From Halomonas lysinitropha (GTDB taxonomy: Bacteria > Pseudomonadota > Gammaproteobacteria > Pseudomonadales > Halomonadaceae), in NCBI RefSeq assembly GCF_902500215.1, contig NZ_CABVOU010000024.1, positions 1 through 55,899 of the forward strand: a stretch of DNA of 55,899 nucleotides, written 5' to 3'. The notes below the pieces were generated by a model. The model was given only the letters and a program-made list of their open reading frames with translations, ran no database searches and was not told the DNA's origin. Shown here in pieces: positions 46,920 to 55,810 of the stretch. A program made the position numbers and the translations under genes. Positions within the stretch are counted from its first letter, which is position 1, and the number at the start of each line of letters is the position of its first letter.

Positions 46920-47693
46920 ATGGGACTCGCCAAGCGCATCATTCCATGCCTGGACGTCGACGCCGGCCGCGTGGTCAAGGGCGTCAACTTCATCGGCATC
47001 CGCGACGCCGGTGACCCGGTGGAGATCGCTCAGCGTTACAACCAGCAGGGCGCCGACGAGATCACCTTCCTCGACATCACCGCTAGCCACGAGGACCGCG
47101 ACACCACGGTGGAGATGGTCGAGCGCATCGCCGGCGAGGTATTCATCCCGCTCACCGTGGGCGGCGGCATCCGCAGCTGCGACGACATCCGGACCATGCT
47201 CAACGCCGGTGCCGACAAGGTCTCCATCAACACCGCCGCGGTGACCAACCCCGACTTCGTATACGAGGCCTCTGAGCGCTTCGGCAGCCAGTGCATCGTA
47301 GTGGCCATCGACGCCAAGAAGGTCTCCGAGGAAGGCGAGCCGGACCGCTGGGAGATCTTTACTCATGGCGGACGCCGCCCCACTGGACTGGATGCGGTGG
47401 AATGGGCGAAGAAGATGGTGGCCTACGGCGCCGGTGAACTGCTGTTGACAAGCATGGACCGCGACGGCACCAAGGTCGGCTTCGACATCGGTGTGACCCA
47501 TGCCATCAGTGAGGCGGTGAGCGTGCCGGTGATCGCCTCCGGCGGGGTCGGCAACCTCGATCACCTGGTCGAGGGCGTCATCAAGGGGGGTGCCGATGCG
47601 GTGCTGGCGGCCAGCATCTTCCACTTCGGCGAATACACCATCCCCGAGGCCAAGCGCTACATGGCCGAGCGGGGCATCGAGATGCGGCTCTAG
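46920..47693 (+). CDS. hisF: Imidazole glycerol phosphate synthase, cyclase subunit
   Basis: The 257-residue (beta/alpha)8-barrel uses ammonia from HisH to make imidazole glycerol phosphate and AICAR. Catalytic Asp residues are in [15 protein letters not shown] and [14 protein letters not shown]. The phosphate sites are [12 protein letters not shown] and [12 protein letters not shown]. It is the last gene of this his cluster; hisI/E, hisG and hisD are not in the window. Confidence 0.97.
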   Translation: MGLAKRIIPCLDVDAGRVVKGVNFIGIRDAGDPVEIAQRYNQQGADEITFLDITASHEDRDTTVEMVERIAGEVFIPLTVGGGIRSCDDIRTMLNAGADKVSINTAAVTNPDFVYEASERFGSQCIVVAIDAKKVSEEGEPDRWEIFTHGGRRPTGLDAVEWAKKMVAYGAGELLLTSMDRDGTKVGFDIGVTHAISEAVSVPVIASGGVGNLDHLVEGVIKGGADAVLAASIFHFGEYTIPEAKRYMAERGIEMRL

Positions 47694-47706
47694 TCCCGAG
47701 CCTGTA

Positions 47707-47725
47707 CCGCCGACTCAGTCGGCGG
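47707..47725. terminator. Hairpin between convergent hisF and DUF416 genes
   Basis: A 9-bp perfect stem (47707-47715 with 47717-47725) with a minimal centre overlaps the end of the DUF416 gene. No T tracts are present. Confidence 0.5.
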
Positions 47726-48296
47726 AAAGCCCCAGGTTGCTGACACCGTCGTTGCGCCCCAGCCGGCGCAGCGACCTGAGGGTCTCGCGATTCAATGGCC
47801 CTGTCTCAACGGCCTCCAGCACGGCGTCCTGGAAATCGTTCTCGTCCGCCATCAGCGGATGACGGCGAACCAGCTCGTCCAGCCGCGTGGCGTCATCCTC
47901 ACCCTCGGTGAGCTCGATGAAGGCGCGCACCCCACTGCGCGAAACACGGCTAACCTCCAGCACCGCCTCCGAGGCCTCACCACGCAAGGTGTCGAGGATC
48001 GCCGAGAGTGCCACCACCGTCTCTAGCGCCCGCCGAGCGCCGAAGCTGTCGTCCTCGGCGGGCGGCTCCAGCTCGGCGAGCTTCTCGGCCTGGCGGTCGA
48101 AGTCGATGCGCGCCTCCCTCACCCCCAGCTGCTCCCAGACCAGGTCCAGGATCACCCTGATGCCATGCGGGTCGCCCTGGCCGGTGGTCTCGGCATAGAG
48201 GCCGTAGTTGGGCAGCAGGCGCTCGCAGAGCGCCGCCATGAAGGCCTGCTGGCGACGCGGATCGAGCTGCTGCAGGCGTTGGAAGAAGCCGCTCAT
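47715..48296 (-). CDS. DUF416 (YjaG-family) protein
   Basis: The 193-residue protein matches YjaG/DUF416: FFQRLQQLDPRRQQAFMAAL, LLPNYGLYAETTGQGD and RRALETVVALSAILDTL. It is predicted helical and cytosolic, with unknown function. ATG 48296 has AAGGAGA about eight bases upstream. It lies 25 bases after the alkyltransferase-like gene on the same strand, forming a likely two-gene unit. Confidence 0.88.
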   Translation of the reverse strand: MSGFFQRLQQLDPRRQQAFMAALCERLLPNYGLYAETTGQGDPHGIRVILDLVWEQLGVREARIDFDRQAEKLAELEPPAEDDSFGARRALETVVALSAILDTLRGEASEAVLEVSRVSRSGVRAFIELTEGEDDATRLDELVRRHPLMADENDFQDAVLEAVETGPLNRETLRSLRRLGRNDGVSNLGLSAD

Positions 48297-48321
48297 GGAG
48301 TCTCCTTTGGGTTGCGTTGTC

Positions 48322-48615
48322 TCAGGGCCAGAGGCGTTCGGCCGCCACCCGCCCACGGGGATCGAAGAGCACGCCCTCGGCGGCCAGACGCTCGCGCTGC
48401 TCGGCGGCACAGGGATGGTCGGCCAGCTTGCGCGAGGCGGTAATGACCCGGAACCAGGGCAGGTCGTGGCCGGCGGGCAACTCGCGCAGCGCCCGGGCCA
48501 CCAGGCGCGGCGTGGCACCCTCGGTCATCGCGGCGATGCGTCCATAGGTGGTCACCCGGCCGGACGGGATCTCGGCCAGGATGGTCAGTATCTGTTCCCG
48601 CAGCTCCGGCTTCAT
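48322..48615 (-). CDS. Alkyltransferase-like protein (ATL)
   Basis: The 97-residue protein is the DNA-binding fold of O6-alkylguanine-DNA alkyltransferase without the reactive Cys. LPWFRVITASRKLA has Trp where MGMT has PCHRV. GRVTTYGRIAAM and the arginine-finger region ATPRLVARAL match ATL/YbaZ. Such proteins bind O6-alkylguanine and direct it to nucleotide excision repair. ATG 48615 is preferred over the upstream ATG at 48651. It is divergent from the amidotransferase-like gene. Confidence 0.92.
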   Translation of the reverse strand: MKPELREQILTILAEIPSGRVTTYGRIAAMTEGATPRLVARALRELPAGHDLPWFRVITASRKLADHPCAAEQRERLAAEGVLFDPRGRVAAERLWP

Positions 48616-48671
48616 GTACCCTTGCGCTCCGTCCCGTCCGTCACTCGGCATACCATCAAGGCGAGGCCCGC

Positions 48672-49370
48672 ATGCACGTTCATCTTCTCCAGCACAGCCC
48701 CCACCAGGGACCGGCCCGCATCGCCGACTGGCTTGCCAGCATGGGCCACAGTCACACCGTCTTCCACCTCGATGCAGGAGAGCTGCCGCCGCGGCTGGCC
48801 GATGGCGATGCGCTGATCGTGCTCGACGGCCCCGAGGGCAGCCTCGAAACCGAACGGTGCCCCTGGCTCAGGGGCGAGCGCAAGCTGATCCTCCAGGCGC
48901 TGAACGGCAACAAGCCGCTACTGGGGATCGGCTTCGGCGCCAGACTGATCGCCGAGGCGCTGGGGGCGGTGGTGGCCCGCGGCTCCGTGGCCGAGACCGG
49001 CTGGCACCGGGTGGACCTCGCCCCGCTGAGCCCCGTCGACCTGCCCGACACCTTCGAGGCCTTCATGTGGCACCGCGAGGTCTTCGCCCTGCCCGACTAT
49101 GCCCTGGCCCTGGGCCGCAGTGAGGCCAGCCCGCTGCAGGGCTTCACCTGGGACGACGGCCGGGTGGTCGGCCTGCTGTGCCACCTGGAAGCCACTGCCG
49201 ACAGCGTGCGGGCCCTGCTCGACCATCAGGCGCCGCCCGAAGGCAGCCCAACCAGCCCCCATGCCCAGGACCGGGCGGCGATGCTCGACGACCCGAGGCG
49301 CTTCGACCGGCTGGCCCCGCTCCTCGACCGCCTGCTCAGCCAATGGCTGCACAGCACAGCAGCGGCATGA
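48672..49370 (+). CDS. Class I glutamine amidotransferase-like protein lacking catalytic Cys
   Basis: The 232-residue protein has the GATase1 fold of GMP-synthase-like amidotransferases: LIVLDGPEGSLE, then KPLLGIGFGARLIAEALG, FMWHREVFALPDY and GLLCHLEAT. The nucleophile-elbow position is Gly87 (GGC at 48930-48932), where active enzymes have Cys (GICxG). His171 and Glu173 of the triad remain. It is therefore probably not a glutaminase and may be a regulatory or ligand-binding relative. AAGGCGAGG lies upstream of ATG 48672. Confidence 0.85.
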   Translation: MHVHLLQHSPHQGPARIADWLASMGHSHTVFHLDAGELPPRLADGDALIVLDGPEGSLETERCPWLRGERKLILQALNGNKPLLGIGFGARLIAEALGAVVARGSVAETGWHRVDLAPLSPVDLPDTFEAFMWHREVFALPDYALALGRSEASPLQGFTWDDGRVVGLLCHLEATADSVRALLDHQAPPEGSPTSPHAQDRAAMLDDPRRFDRLAPLLDRLLSQWLHSTAAA

Positions 49371-49374
49371 CAAT

Positions 49375-50499
49375 TCAGGCCGACTGGGACTGCGGCCGGC
49401 CGTCCTTGCTCGCCGCCTCGGCGGACCACTCCCTGGCGACCCGCAGGCAGCTCTCCCAGTCGCCGACGTGGAGGAAGTGGCGCTCGGGGTGCTTCTCCAG
49501 CTGGTGGCGATAGAGGGGGTCGTAGTATTCGGTCAGCAGCGGGGCCAACCAGGCCTCATGGGCCTGGCGGTTGCCCCGTTCATGCTCGCGGAAGGCGAGC
49601 GCCTGCAGGCGCTGCAGACGGGCCAGGCGTTCGCTGCCCAGGCGCTTCCTCAGCCTGCCCAGGGCCGAGGAGAGCTGCTTGCGCATCAGCGCCCAGCCCA
49701 GCCAGTCGCCGAACTGTCGCCGATGGATCTCCCACAGATCGTCGATGTAGTCCTTGCGGATCTGCGCCAGCCGCCAGTCCAGCGGCATCTCGATGCGGAT
49801 CCGCGGCGCCGGCACCATGGCCTCCCAGAAGCGCAGGGGTATGTTGGCCGCCCCGATGCGCCGGGACTCGTCCTCCAGCACCAGCGGCCCGGGCAGGTCC
49901 AGGAGGCGCCGCCCCATGGCATGCTCGAAGTTGATCTGGCTGGGCGCCGGCAGCGGGTGGCGCCCGAAGGCCGAGCCCTTGTGGCGGGCACAGCCCTCCA
50001 GATCGAGGCCATTGTCCAGCGCCAGGATCAGCGGCGTCTTGGCACAGCCGGTGAGGCCGCCCACTACCAGCAGCGGCTGCTCGGCCGCGGCGTCGATGCG
50101 CGCACAGAGGGCCTGGCGCATCGCCTTCCAGCCACCGCGAATGCGGGGACGCCGGATGCCGGCATCCGCCAGCCACTGCTGGGCGAGCTGGGAGCGCAAC
50201 CCGCCGCGGAAGCAGTAGAGGATGGCGTCGGGGTGCGCCGCGAGAAGCCGCTGCCAGGCGGCGATCCGCGCCGCCTTGAGGCCTCCACTGACCAGCCGCT
50301 CGCCCAGGGCGATGGCCGCGTCCTGGCCATGCGCCTTGTAGGTTATCCCCACGAGGTGGCGCTCCTCGTCGTCCATCAGCGGCAGGTTGACCGCCCCGGG
50401 CAGGGCGCCCTGGGCGAACTCCACCGGCGCCCTGACATCGATCAGCACGCGCCCTTCCCGCAGCAGCGCAAGGTCGGGCTCGACCAGCGGCAAACTCAT
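49375..50499 (-). CDS. mnmH: tRNA 2-selenouridine synthase
   Basis: The 374-residue MnmH (SelU/YbbB) replaces sulfur with selenium at the wobble 2-thiouridine of tRNA Lys/Glu/Gln through a geranylated intermediate. The rhodanese domain has its active Cys96 in YCFRGGLRSQ. A P-loop region follows, GLTGCAKT (about 148-155), with Ala where the usual G-K-T has Gly. DLEGCARHKGSAFG is MnmH-specific. Its ATG overlaps the selD stop (ATGA), so supply and use of selenophosphate are coupled. Confidence 0.93.
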   Translation of the reverse strand: MSLPLVEPDLALLREGRVLIDVRAPVEFAQGALPGAVNLPLMDDEERHLVGITYKAHGQDAAIALGERLVSGGLKAARIAAWQRLLAAHPDAILYCFRGGLRSQLAQQWLADAGIRRPRIRGGWKAMRQALCARIDAAAEQPLLVVGGLTGCAKTPLILALDNGLDLEGCARHKGSAFGRHPLPAPSQINFEHAMGRRLLDLPGPLVLEDESRRIGAANIPLRFWEAMVPAPRIRIEMPLDWRLAQIRKDYIDDLWEIHRRQFGDWLGWALMRKQLSSALGRLRKRLGSERLARLQRLQALAFREHERGNRQAHEAWLAPLLTEYYDPLYRHQLEKHPERHFLHVGDWESCLRVAREWSAEAASKDGRPQSQSA

Positions 50500-51533
50500 C
50501 CACGCACCTCGATCAACGCGGGTCCGCTGGCCTTGACGACCTCGCCGAAGGGCACAAGCTCGATGCCGTGCTGACGGCCGATACGCTCCACATCGTCTTC
50601 CCAGGAGGGGTGCACCGAGAGCAGCAGGCCACCGGAGGTCTGCGGGTCGCATAGCCACTGCCAGTGGGCCTCGTCCATCTGCGGCAGGCTCGCACCCAGC
50701 GCCTCACGATTGCGCTGGGTGCCGCCGGGCACTGCGCCCTGGCGGCGATAGGCCTCGGCTTCGGCGAGCCGTGGCAGGCGGCGGAAGTTGACCCGGGCGG
50801 CCACTTCACTGGCCGCGCAGATCTCGGCGAGATGGCCGGCCAGGCCGAAGCCGGTAACGTCGGTCATGGCATGCACGCCCTTGACCCGAGCAAACTCCAT
50901 GCCGATGGCATTGGACTTGAGCATGGTCTCCCGCGCCAGGCCCTGATGGCCGGGCTCGATCAGACCTTGCTTCTCGGCCGTGGTCAGCAGACCCACCCCC
51001 AATGGCTTGGTGAGGAACAGCAGGTCACCGGGCTTTGCCCCCTTGTTGAGCTTTAGATACTCGAGGTCGACGAGGCCGTTGACCGCCAGGCCGAAGATCG
51101 GCTCCGGGGCATCGATGGAGTGGCCGCCGGCCAGCGCCACGCCCAGTTCACGGCACACCGCCTGGGCACCGGCCACCACGTCACCTGCGACGTCAGCGCC
51201 GAGCTTGTCCAGCGGCCAGCCGAGGATGCCCAGGGCCAGCACCGGCTTGCCGCCCATGGCATAGACGTCACTGATGGCATTGATCGCAGCAATGCGGCCG
51301 AAGTCGAAAGGATCGTCGACGATGGGCATGAAGAAGTCGGTGGTGGCGATCATGCCGCGACCGTCACCGAGGTCGTAGACGGCGGCGTCCTCGCGCCCCT
51401 GGTTGCCGACGATCAACTTCGAGTGGCGGGCCCCGGGGCTGGCCTTGGCGAGGATGCTGTCGAGCACGTCGGGAGCGATCTTGCAGCCGCAGCCGGCGCC
51501 GTGGCTGTACTGGGTCAGGCGGATGGCACTCAT
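50496..51533 (-). CDS. selD: Selenide, water dikinase (selenophosphate synthetase)
   Basis: The 345-residue SelD makes selenophosphate from selenide and ATP. The active-site region SHGAGCGCKIAP holds the essential Cys and Lys; no in-frame TGA/selenocysteine is used. GDGRGMIATTDFFMPIVDDP is the ATP/Mg loop. ATG 51533 gives MSAIRLTQYSHGAGCG; a start 30 bases upstream is less likely. It is coupled to mnmH and lies 50 bases after radA. No selA or selB is in the window, so a selenoprotein pathway cannot be judged. Confidence 0.96.
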   Translation of the reverse strand: MSAIRLTQYSHGAGCGCKIAPDVLDSILAKASPGARHSKLIVGNQGREDAAVYDLGDGRGMIATTDFFMPIVDDPFDFGRIAAINAISDVYAMGGKPVLALGILGWPLDKLGADVAGDVVAGAQAVCRELGVALAGGHSIDAPEPIFGLAVNGLVDLEYLKLNKGAKPGDLLFLTKPLGVGLLTTAEKQGLIEPGHQGLARETMLKSNAIGMEFARVKGVHAMTDVTGFGLAGHLAEICAASEVAARVNFRRLPRLAEAEAYRRQGAVPGGTQRNREALGASLPQMDEAHWQWLCDPQTSGGLLLSVHPSWEDDVERIGRQHGIELVPFGEVVKASGPALIEVRG

Positions 51534-51583
51534 CTCGTTCTCCTTGGCATTCACTACACGCATTCTACATCAGAGCGAAGGGC

Positions 51584-52966
51584 CTAGAGGGCGTCCAGAG
51601 CCTCGGCGAGCTTGTCCACGGCGATCACCTCCATGCCTTCGGGTGAGCGCTTGGGCGCATTGCCGCGGGGCACGATGGCGCGCTTGAAGCCATGCTTGGT
51701 CGCCTCGACGATGCGCTCCTGGCCACTGGGCACCGGGCGAATCTCGCCGGAAAGCCCCACCTCGCCGAACACCACCAGCTCGCGGGGGAGCGGCCGGTTC
51801 TGCAGGCTGGAGACCACCGCCAGCAGTACCGCGAGGTCGGCGCTGGTCTCCAGCACCTTGACCCCACCGACCACATTGAGGAAGACGTCCTGGTCGCCGG
51901 TGAACAGTCCTCCATGGCGGTGCAGCACCGCCAGCAGCATGGCCAGGCGGTTCTGGTCGAGGCCTACGGCGACGCGACGCGGATTGCCCAGCGCCGACTC
52001 GTCGAGCAGCGCCTGGACCTCCACGAGGATCGGCCGGGTGCCCTCCCAGACCACCATCACCAGGCTGCCGGGGCTCTGCTCCTCGTTGCGCGAGAGGAAG
52101 ATGGCGCTGGGGTTCTTCACCTCCTTGAGACCGTGCTCGAGCATGGCGAACACGCCGAGCTCGTTGACCGCACCGAAACGGTTCTTCTGACCGCGCAGGG
52201 TGCGAAAGCGCGAATCCGCTCCGCCCTCCAGCAGCAGTGAGGCATCGATCATGTGTTCCAGCACCTTGGGGCCGGCCAGGGTGCCATCCTTGGTGACGTG
52301 CCCCACCAACAGCAATACGGTATTACTCTGCTTGGCGAAACGGGTCAGGGCCGCGGCGGACTCGCGCACCTGAGCGACGCCACCGGGTGCCGAGGCGATA
52401 TCCTCCAGATGCATGGTCTGGATGGAATCGATGATCAGGATATCGGGCCGCTCGCGCTCGGCGACAGCAAGGATGGTCTCGATACTGGTCTCGGCCAGCA
52501 TTTTCAGGCCCTGCACCGGCAGTTGCAGGCGATGGGCGCGCATCGCCACCTGGGAAAGCGACTCCTCACCGGTGACGTAGATCACCTGGCGGGACTGGGC
52601 CAGCTTACAGGCGGTCTGCAGCAGCAGCGTCGACTTGCCGGCCCCGGGATTTCCCCCCAGCAGCACGGCCGAACCCGGCACCAGCCCTCCCCCCAGCACA
52701 CGGTCAAACTCGGCGAAGGTGGAAGAGAGCCTCGGCACCTCGCTGAGATCGACGCTGCCCAGGTCGACCACCTCGCGGGAGAGGTCACCAGCGTAGCCGC
52801 CACGAGCGGTTTTCGAGGCGGCGCCCGTGGCGGCACCGGGTCGCGCCTCCGAAAGACGAACTTCGCTCAGGGTGTTCCACTCCTGACAGCTGCTGCACTG
52901 CCCCTGCCACTTGCGATACTCGGCACCGCACTCGGTGCAGACAAAGGCGCTCTTCGCTTTGGCCAT
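51584..52966 (-). CDS. radA: DNA repair protein RadA
   Basis: The 460-residue RadA/Sms is a branch-migration helicase in recombination. It has an N-terminal zinc finger (CTECGAEYRKWQGQCSSCQ), a RecA-like core with Walker A GGNPGAGKSTLL, the RadA-specific KNRFG motif (GQKNRFGAVNE), and a C-terminal Lon-protease-like domain without a catalytic Ser-Lys dyad. Length equals E. coli RadA (460). Confidence 0.97.
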   Translation of the reverse strand: MAKAKSAFVCTECGAEYRKWQGQCSSCQEWNTLSEVRLSEARPGAATGAASKTARGGYAGDLSREVVDLGSVDLSEVPRLSSTFAEFDRVLGGGLVPGSAVLLGGNPGAGKSTLLLQTACKLAQSRQVIYVTGEESLSQVAMRAHRLQLPVQGLKMLAETSIETILAVAERERPDILIIDSIQTMHLEDIASAPGGVAQVRESAAALTRFAKQSNTVLLLVGHVTKDGTLAGPKVLEHMIDASLLLEGGADSRFRTLRGQKNRFGAVNELGVFAMLEHGLKEVKNPSAIFLSRNEEQSPGSLVMVVWEGTRPILVEVQALLDESALGNPRRVAVGLDQNRLAMLLAVLHRHGGLFTGDQDVFLNVVGGVKVLETSADLAVLLAVVSSLQNRPLPRELVVFGEVGLSGEIRPVPSGQERIVEATKHGFKRAIVPRGNAPKRSPEGMEVIAVDKLAEALDAL

Positions 52967-53033
52967 GCGATACTCTCTCCCACGATCGAGGCCATCGTTG
53001 CGTCGCCATCTGCCTGTGCCGATGGCATACCCG

Positions 53034-53064
53034 CAACAATAAGGGGCGACCCTAGGGCCGCCCC
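53034..53064 (-). terminator. Rho-independent terminator of nlpE-like gene
   Basis: On the minus strand, a 10-bp stem with one wobble (53055-53064 with 53043-53052) and a 2-base loop are followed by TTATTGTT (53034-53042). Confidence 0.7.
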
Positions 53065-53084
53065 GATACTGTGCACCCAGACGC

Positions 53085-53534
53085 TTACAGACGCTTGAGC
53101 TGCAGCATCTCGCTGTTCTGGAAGCGACGCAGGTTGGGATCGATCAGCTCGAGAGTCTGCTGATCGACGCGCAGAAAGTAGTAGGTCTGCCCTTCGCCAT
53201 CGGGGGTCAACTCGTAGACGGTGGCGGAGGAATCCTGCTCGGTGCCCTGGAGAACTTCCCAGTTGCCTGTGTAGTTCTCGTCCGGGGGACTCTGGGGGTG
53301 CCCCCTGTAGGACGCCTCGAGATCGAAAGTACGCTCGTCAATGGCCCCCTGCTCCTCGCCGTTGAGGGTCACGTTCAGGTCGATGCCGTCGCAGTTGCGA
53401 CACGGCAGGGTTCCCTGGTAGGTCGCCGTGGTCGCTTCCATCTCCGGTGCGACGGCCTGATCGGTGGGTCCGGCGGCGCAGCCGGCCAACAGGGCGGCCA
53501 GTGCGGTGCCGGCCAGCAATGTCCTGATTTGCAT
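53085..53534 (-). CDS. NlpE-like outer-membrane lipoprotein
   Basis: The 149-residue protein has a lipoprotein signal ending LAALLAGC (Cys19). A single NlpE N-terminal domain follows: YQGTLPCRNCDGIDLNVTL with the typical CxxC, then strand-rich sequence. It lacks the C-terminal domain of E. coli NlpE. In E. coli NlpE signals surface or lipoprotein stress to Cpx and affects copper tolerance. ATG 53534 follows AGGAGG. Regulation by copper or Cpx here is not shown. Confidence 0.88.
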   Translation of the reverse strand: MQIRTLLAGTALAALLAGCAAGPTDQAVAPEMEATTATYQGTLPCRNCDGIDLNVTLNGEEQGAIDERTFDLEASYRGHPQSPPDENYTGNWEVLQGTEQDSSATVYELTPDGEGQTYYFLRVDQQTLELIDPNLRRFQNSEMLQLKRL

Positions 53535-53634
53535 TTGCGTCCTCCTAACCAATGAGCATGACGCCGTGATGCACGGCAGCCTGAAGACAGCATAACCTCT
53601 CGCGTCCTCAGCGGACAGCCTCACCCACCATGCG

Positions 53635-54528
53635 TCAGGCCAGCGGATAGACATGGGTGAAGATCAATGCCAGCACCAGCGGCATGACCACCAGGCTTCC
53701 CAGGTTGCCGATCAGCACCAGCGAAGCCACCTTGTGGGGCTCCTGGCGATACTGCTCGGCCACAAGATAATTCAACACGGCCGGCGGCAGGGCGGCAAAC
53801 ACCCAGAGGGCCGCTGCCTGCAGGCCAGACAGCTCAAGCCACCAGATCAGCGGCACGGCCAGCACCAGGCCGGAAAGCGGACAGAGCACCGCCCCGAGCA
53901 GGCCCGTCTTCCAGTCACCAAAATCGATATCCAGCATCCTGACGCCCAGGGCGAAGAGCATCAACGGAATGCAGACCCCGCCCAGCATGTGCAACGCCTC
54001 CAGGAACCAGCCAGGCAGGGGGATGCCGCCCAGGTTGACGGTGAGGCCCGCCAGGCTCGCCAGCACGATGGGCATGCGCAGCAGCCGCCACAGCGGAGTA
54101 TGCGGGTTGAGCATGTAGAGCCCCACCGAGAAGTGCAGCAGCATCTCGATGATGAACAGCACCACCGCCGCCGGCAGGGCCTTCTCACCGAAGGCCAGTA
54201 CCAGCAGGGGGACTCCCATGTTGCCGGAGTTGTTGAACATCATCGGTGGAAGGAAGGTCTTGGTCTCGAGCTTCAGCCACTTCGCCACCGGCCAGAGCAC
54301 GAGTCCCGAACCCAGCACCACCACGGCCCCCGCCAGGGCCAGGTTAGCGTAATCCGCCAGCGGCGCCTGGCGATCGGCCAGCACGGCGAACACCAGCATG
54401 GGCACGAAGAGTTCCATGTTGAGGGTGTTAAGGCCGCGGATATCCGGCGTACGGAAGCGGCCATAGAGGGTCCCGCAGCCGGCGATGAGGAAGACGGGCA
54501 GCAGGGTCGCAAGGATTTGGGCGGTCAT
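53635..54528 (-). CDS. AEC-family (auxin efflux carrier) transporter
   Basis: The 297-residue protein has about ten membrane helices in two inverted halves. Family pieces include LNTLNMELFVPMLVFAVLAD and MMFNNSGNMGVPLLVLAFGE, and the C-terminal ALWVFAALPPAVLNYLVAEQY. Bacterial AEC members export or import organic acids such as malate. It is divergent from hisC, with 121 bases between. The substrate is unknown. Confidence 0.9.
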   Translation of the reverse strand: MTAQILATLLPVFLIAGCGTLYGRFRTPDIRGLNTLNMELFVPMLVFAVLADRQAPLADYANLALAGAVVVLGSGLVLWPVAKWLKLETKTFLPPMMFNNSGNMGVPLLVLAFGEKALPAAVVLFIIEMLLHFSVGLYMLNPHTPLWRLLRMPIVLASLAGLTVNLGGIPLPGWFLEALHMLGGVCIPLMLFALGVRMLDIDFGDWKTGLLGAVLCPLSGLVLAVPLIWWLELSGLQAAALWVFAALPPAVLNYLVAEQYRQEPHKVASLVLIGNLGSLVVMPLVLALIFTHVYPLA

Positions 54529-54649
54529 TGCGTGGGTCCGTAGGCAGCGAATGATCGATAGCGGCCCCCGAGACTAGCATGGCCGCGGCTTGCGCGGTCA
54601 CGCGGCTCGGGTCACCATGACCAAAGTCCAATCCCCCGAGCGAGTGACC

Positions 54650-55705
54650 ATGAGCAAGTTCTGGAGCCCCGCCGTTCGCGAGCTGACCCCCTATGTCCCG
54701 GGCGAACAGCCTCGCGAGCGCCTGATCAAGCTGAACACCAACGAGAATCCCTACCCGCCAGCTCCCGGCGTCGAAGCCGCTCTGCGTGATTTCCCCGCCG
54801 ATCACCTGCGTCGCTATCCGGATCCGCAATCCAACGCGCTGCGCGAGGCACTGGCCGAAGAGCTCGGAGTCACGGCCGAACAGGTATTCGTCGGCAACGG
54901 TTCCGACGAAGTACTCGCCTTGGCCTTCCAGGCTTTCTTCCGCCAGGCACGCCCGCTGGAGATGCCGAGCATCTCCTACAGCTTCTATCCGGTCTATTGC
55001 CGGCTTTACGGGATCGAGCGCCGCACGCATCCCCTCGACGCCCAGTGGCGCGTCGATCTCGACGCCTTCGGCCAGGATGTCGGCGGGGTGATCTTTGCCA
55101 ACCCCAACGCCCCCACCGGCCATGGCCATGGCCGCGAGGCCATCGCCGGCCTTCTCGAACGGGTCACTGATTCGGTGGTGCTGGTCGACGAGGCCTACGT
55201 GGACTTCGGCGGGGAGAGTGCCGTACCGCTGGTCGAGCGCTTCCCCAACCTGCTGGTCACCGGCACCTTCTCGAAATCGCGTAGCCTTGCCGGTCTTAGG
55301 CTCGGCTATGCGGTGGGCTCCCGCGAACTGGTCGAAGGGCTGGAGCGGATCAAGGACTCCTTCAACTCCTATCCCGTCGACAGCCTGGCCAGCGCCCTGG
55401 GCATCGCCTCCCTGGCGGACCGCGAGCACTTCGAGGCCAGTCGCGAGGCGGTCATCACGACACGCGAGCGTACGCGGGATAGACTCGAGACCCTGGGCTT
55501 CCAGGTGCTGCCCTCGCAGACCAACTTCGTGCTGGTCAGCCACCCGGACTTCGATGCCGCCCAGCTCTTCGTGGGCCTGCGCGAACGCGGCGTCCTGGTA
55601 CGCCACTTCAATACCGAGGTGCTGCGCGATCACCTGCGAATCTCCATCGGCACCGACGACGAGATGGACAGCCTTATCGAGGCCCTCGAGAGCCTGTGTC
55701 GCTAA
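54650..55705 (+). CDS. hisC: Histidinol-phosphate aminotransferase
   Basis: The 351-residue fold-type I PLP enzyme converts imidazole-acetol phosphate and glutamate to histidinol phosphate. The N-terminus SKFWSPAVRELTPYVPGEQP is Pseudomonas-like HisC; LNTNENPYPPAP and NPNAPTGHG follow. PLP Lys lies in GTFSKSRSLAGLRLGYA. I chose ATG 54650 by family length (about 351); ATG 54617 is in frame with no clear ribosome site. It is not with hisBHAF and is closed by two terminators, so it is probably transcribed alone. Confidence 0.93.
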   Translation: MSKFWSPAVRELTPYVPGEQPRERLIKLNTNENPYPPAPGVEAALRDFPADHLRRYPDPQSNALREALAEELGVTAEQVFVGNGSDEVLALAFQAFFRQARPLEMPSISYSFYPVYCRLYGIERRTHPLDAQWRVDLDAFGQDVGGVIFANPNAPTGHGHGREAIAGLLERVTDSVVLVDEAYVDFGGESAVPLVERFPNLLVTGTFSKSRSLAGLRLGYAVGSRELVEGLERIKDSFNSYPVDSLASALGIASLADREHFEASREAVITTRERTRDRLETLGFQVLPSQTNFVLVSHPDFDAAQLFVGLRERGVLVRHFNTEVLRDHLRISIGTDDEMDSLIEALESLCR

Positions 55706-55734
55706 CCAGGGCCAGGAAGGACACCGGCGCAAAC

Positions 55735-55765
55735 AACCCGAGCTCTGATGGACTCGGGTTTCTTT
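55735..55765 (+). terminator. First terminator after hisC
   Basis: An 8-bp stem (55735-55742 with 55753-55760) and a 10-base loop are followed by TCTTT. Confidence 0.7.
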
Positions 55766-55774
55766 CCGCCCATG

Positions 55775-55810
55775 AAAAAACCCCGAGCTCTAGTGAACTC
55801 GGGGTTTTTT
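55775..55810. terminator. Second, bidirectional terminator after hisC
   Basis: A 13-bp perfect stem (55775-55787 with 55798-55810) starts with six A and ends with six T, so it works on both strands. Its core CCCGAG...CTCGGG repeats that of the first terminator 40 bases upstream. The remaining 89 bases to the window edge hold no recognisable gene. Confidence 0.85.
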
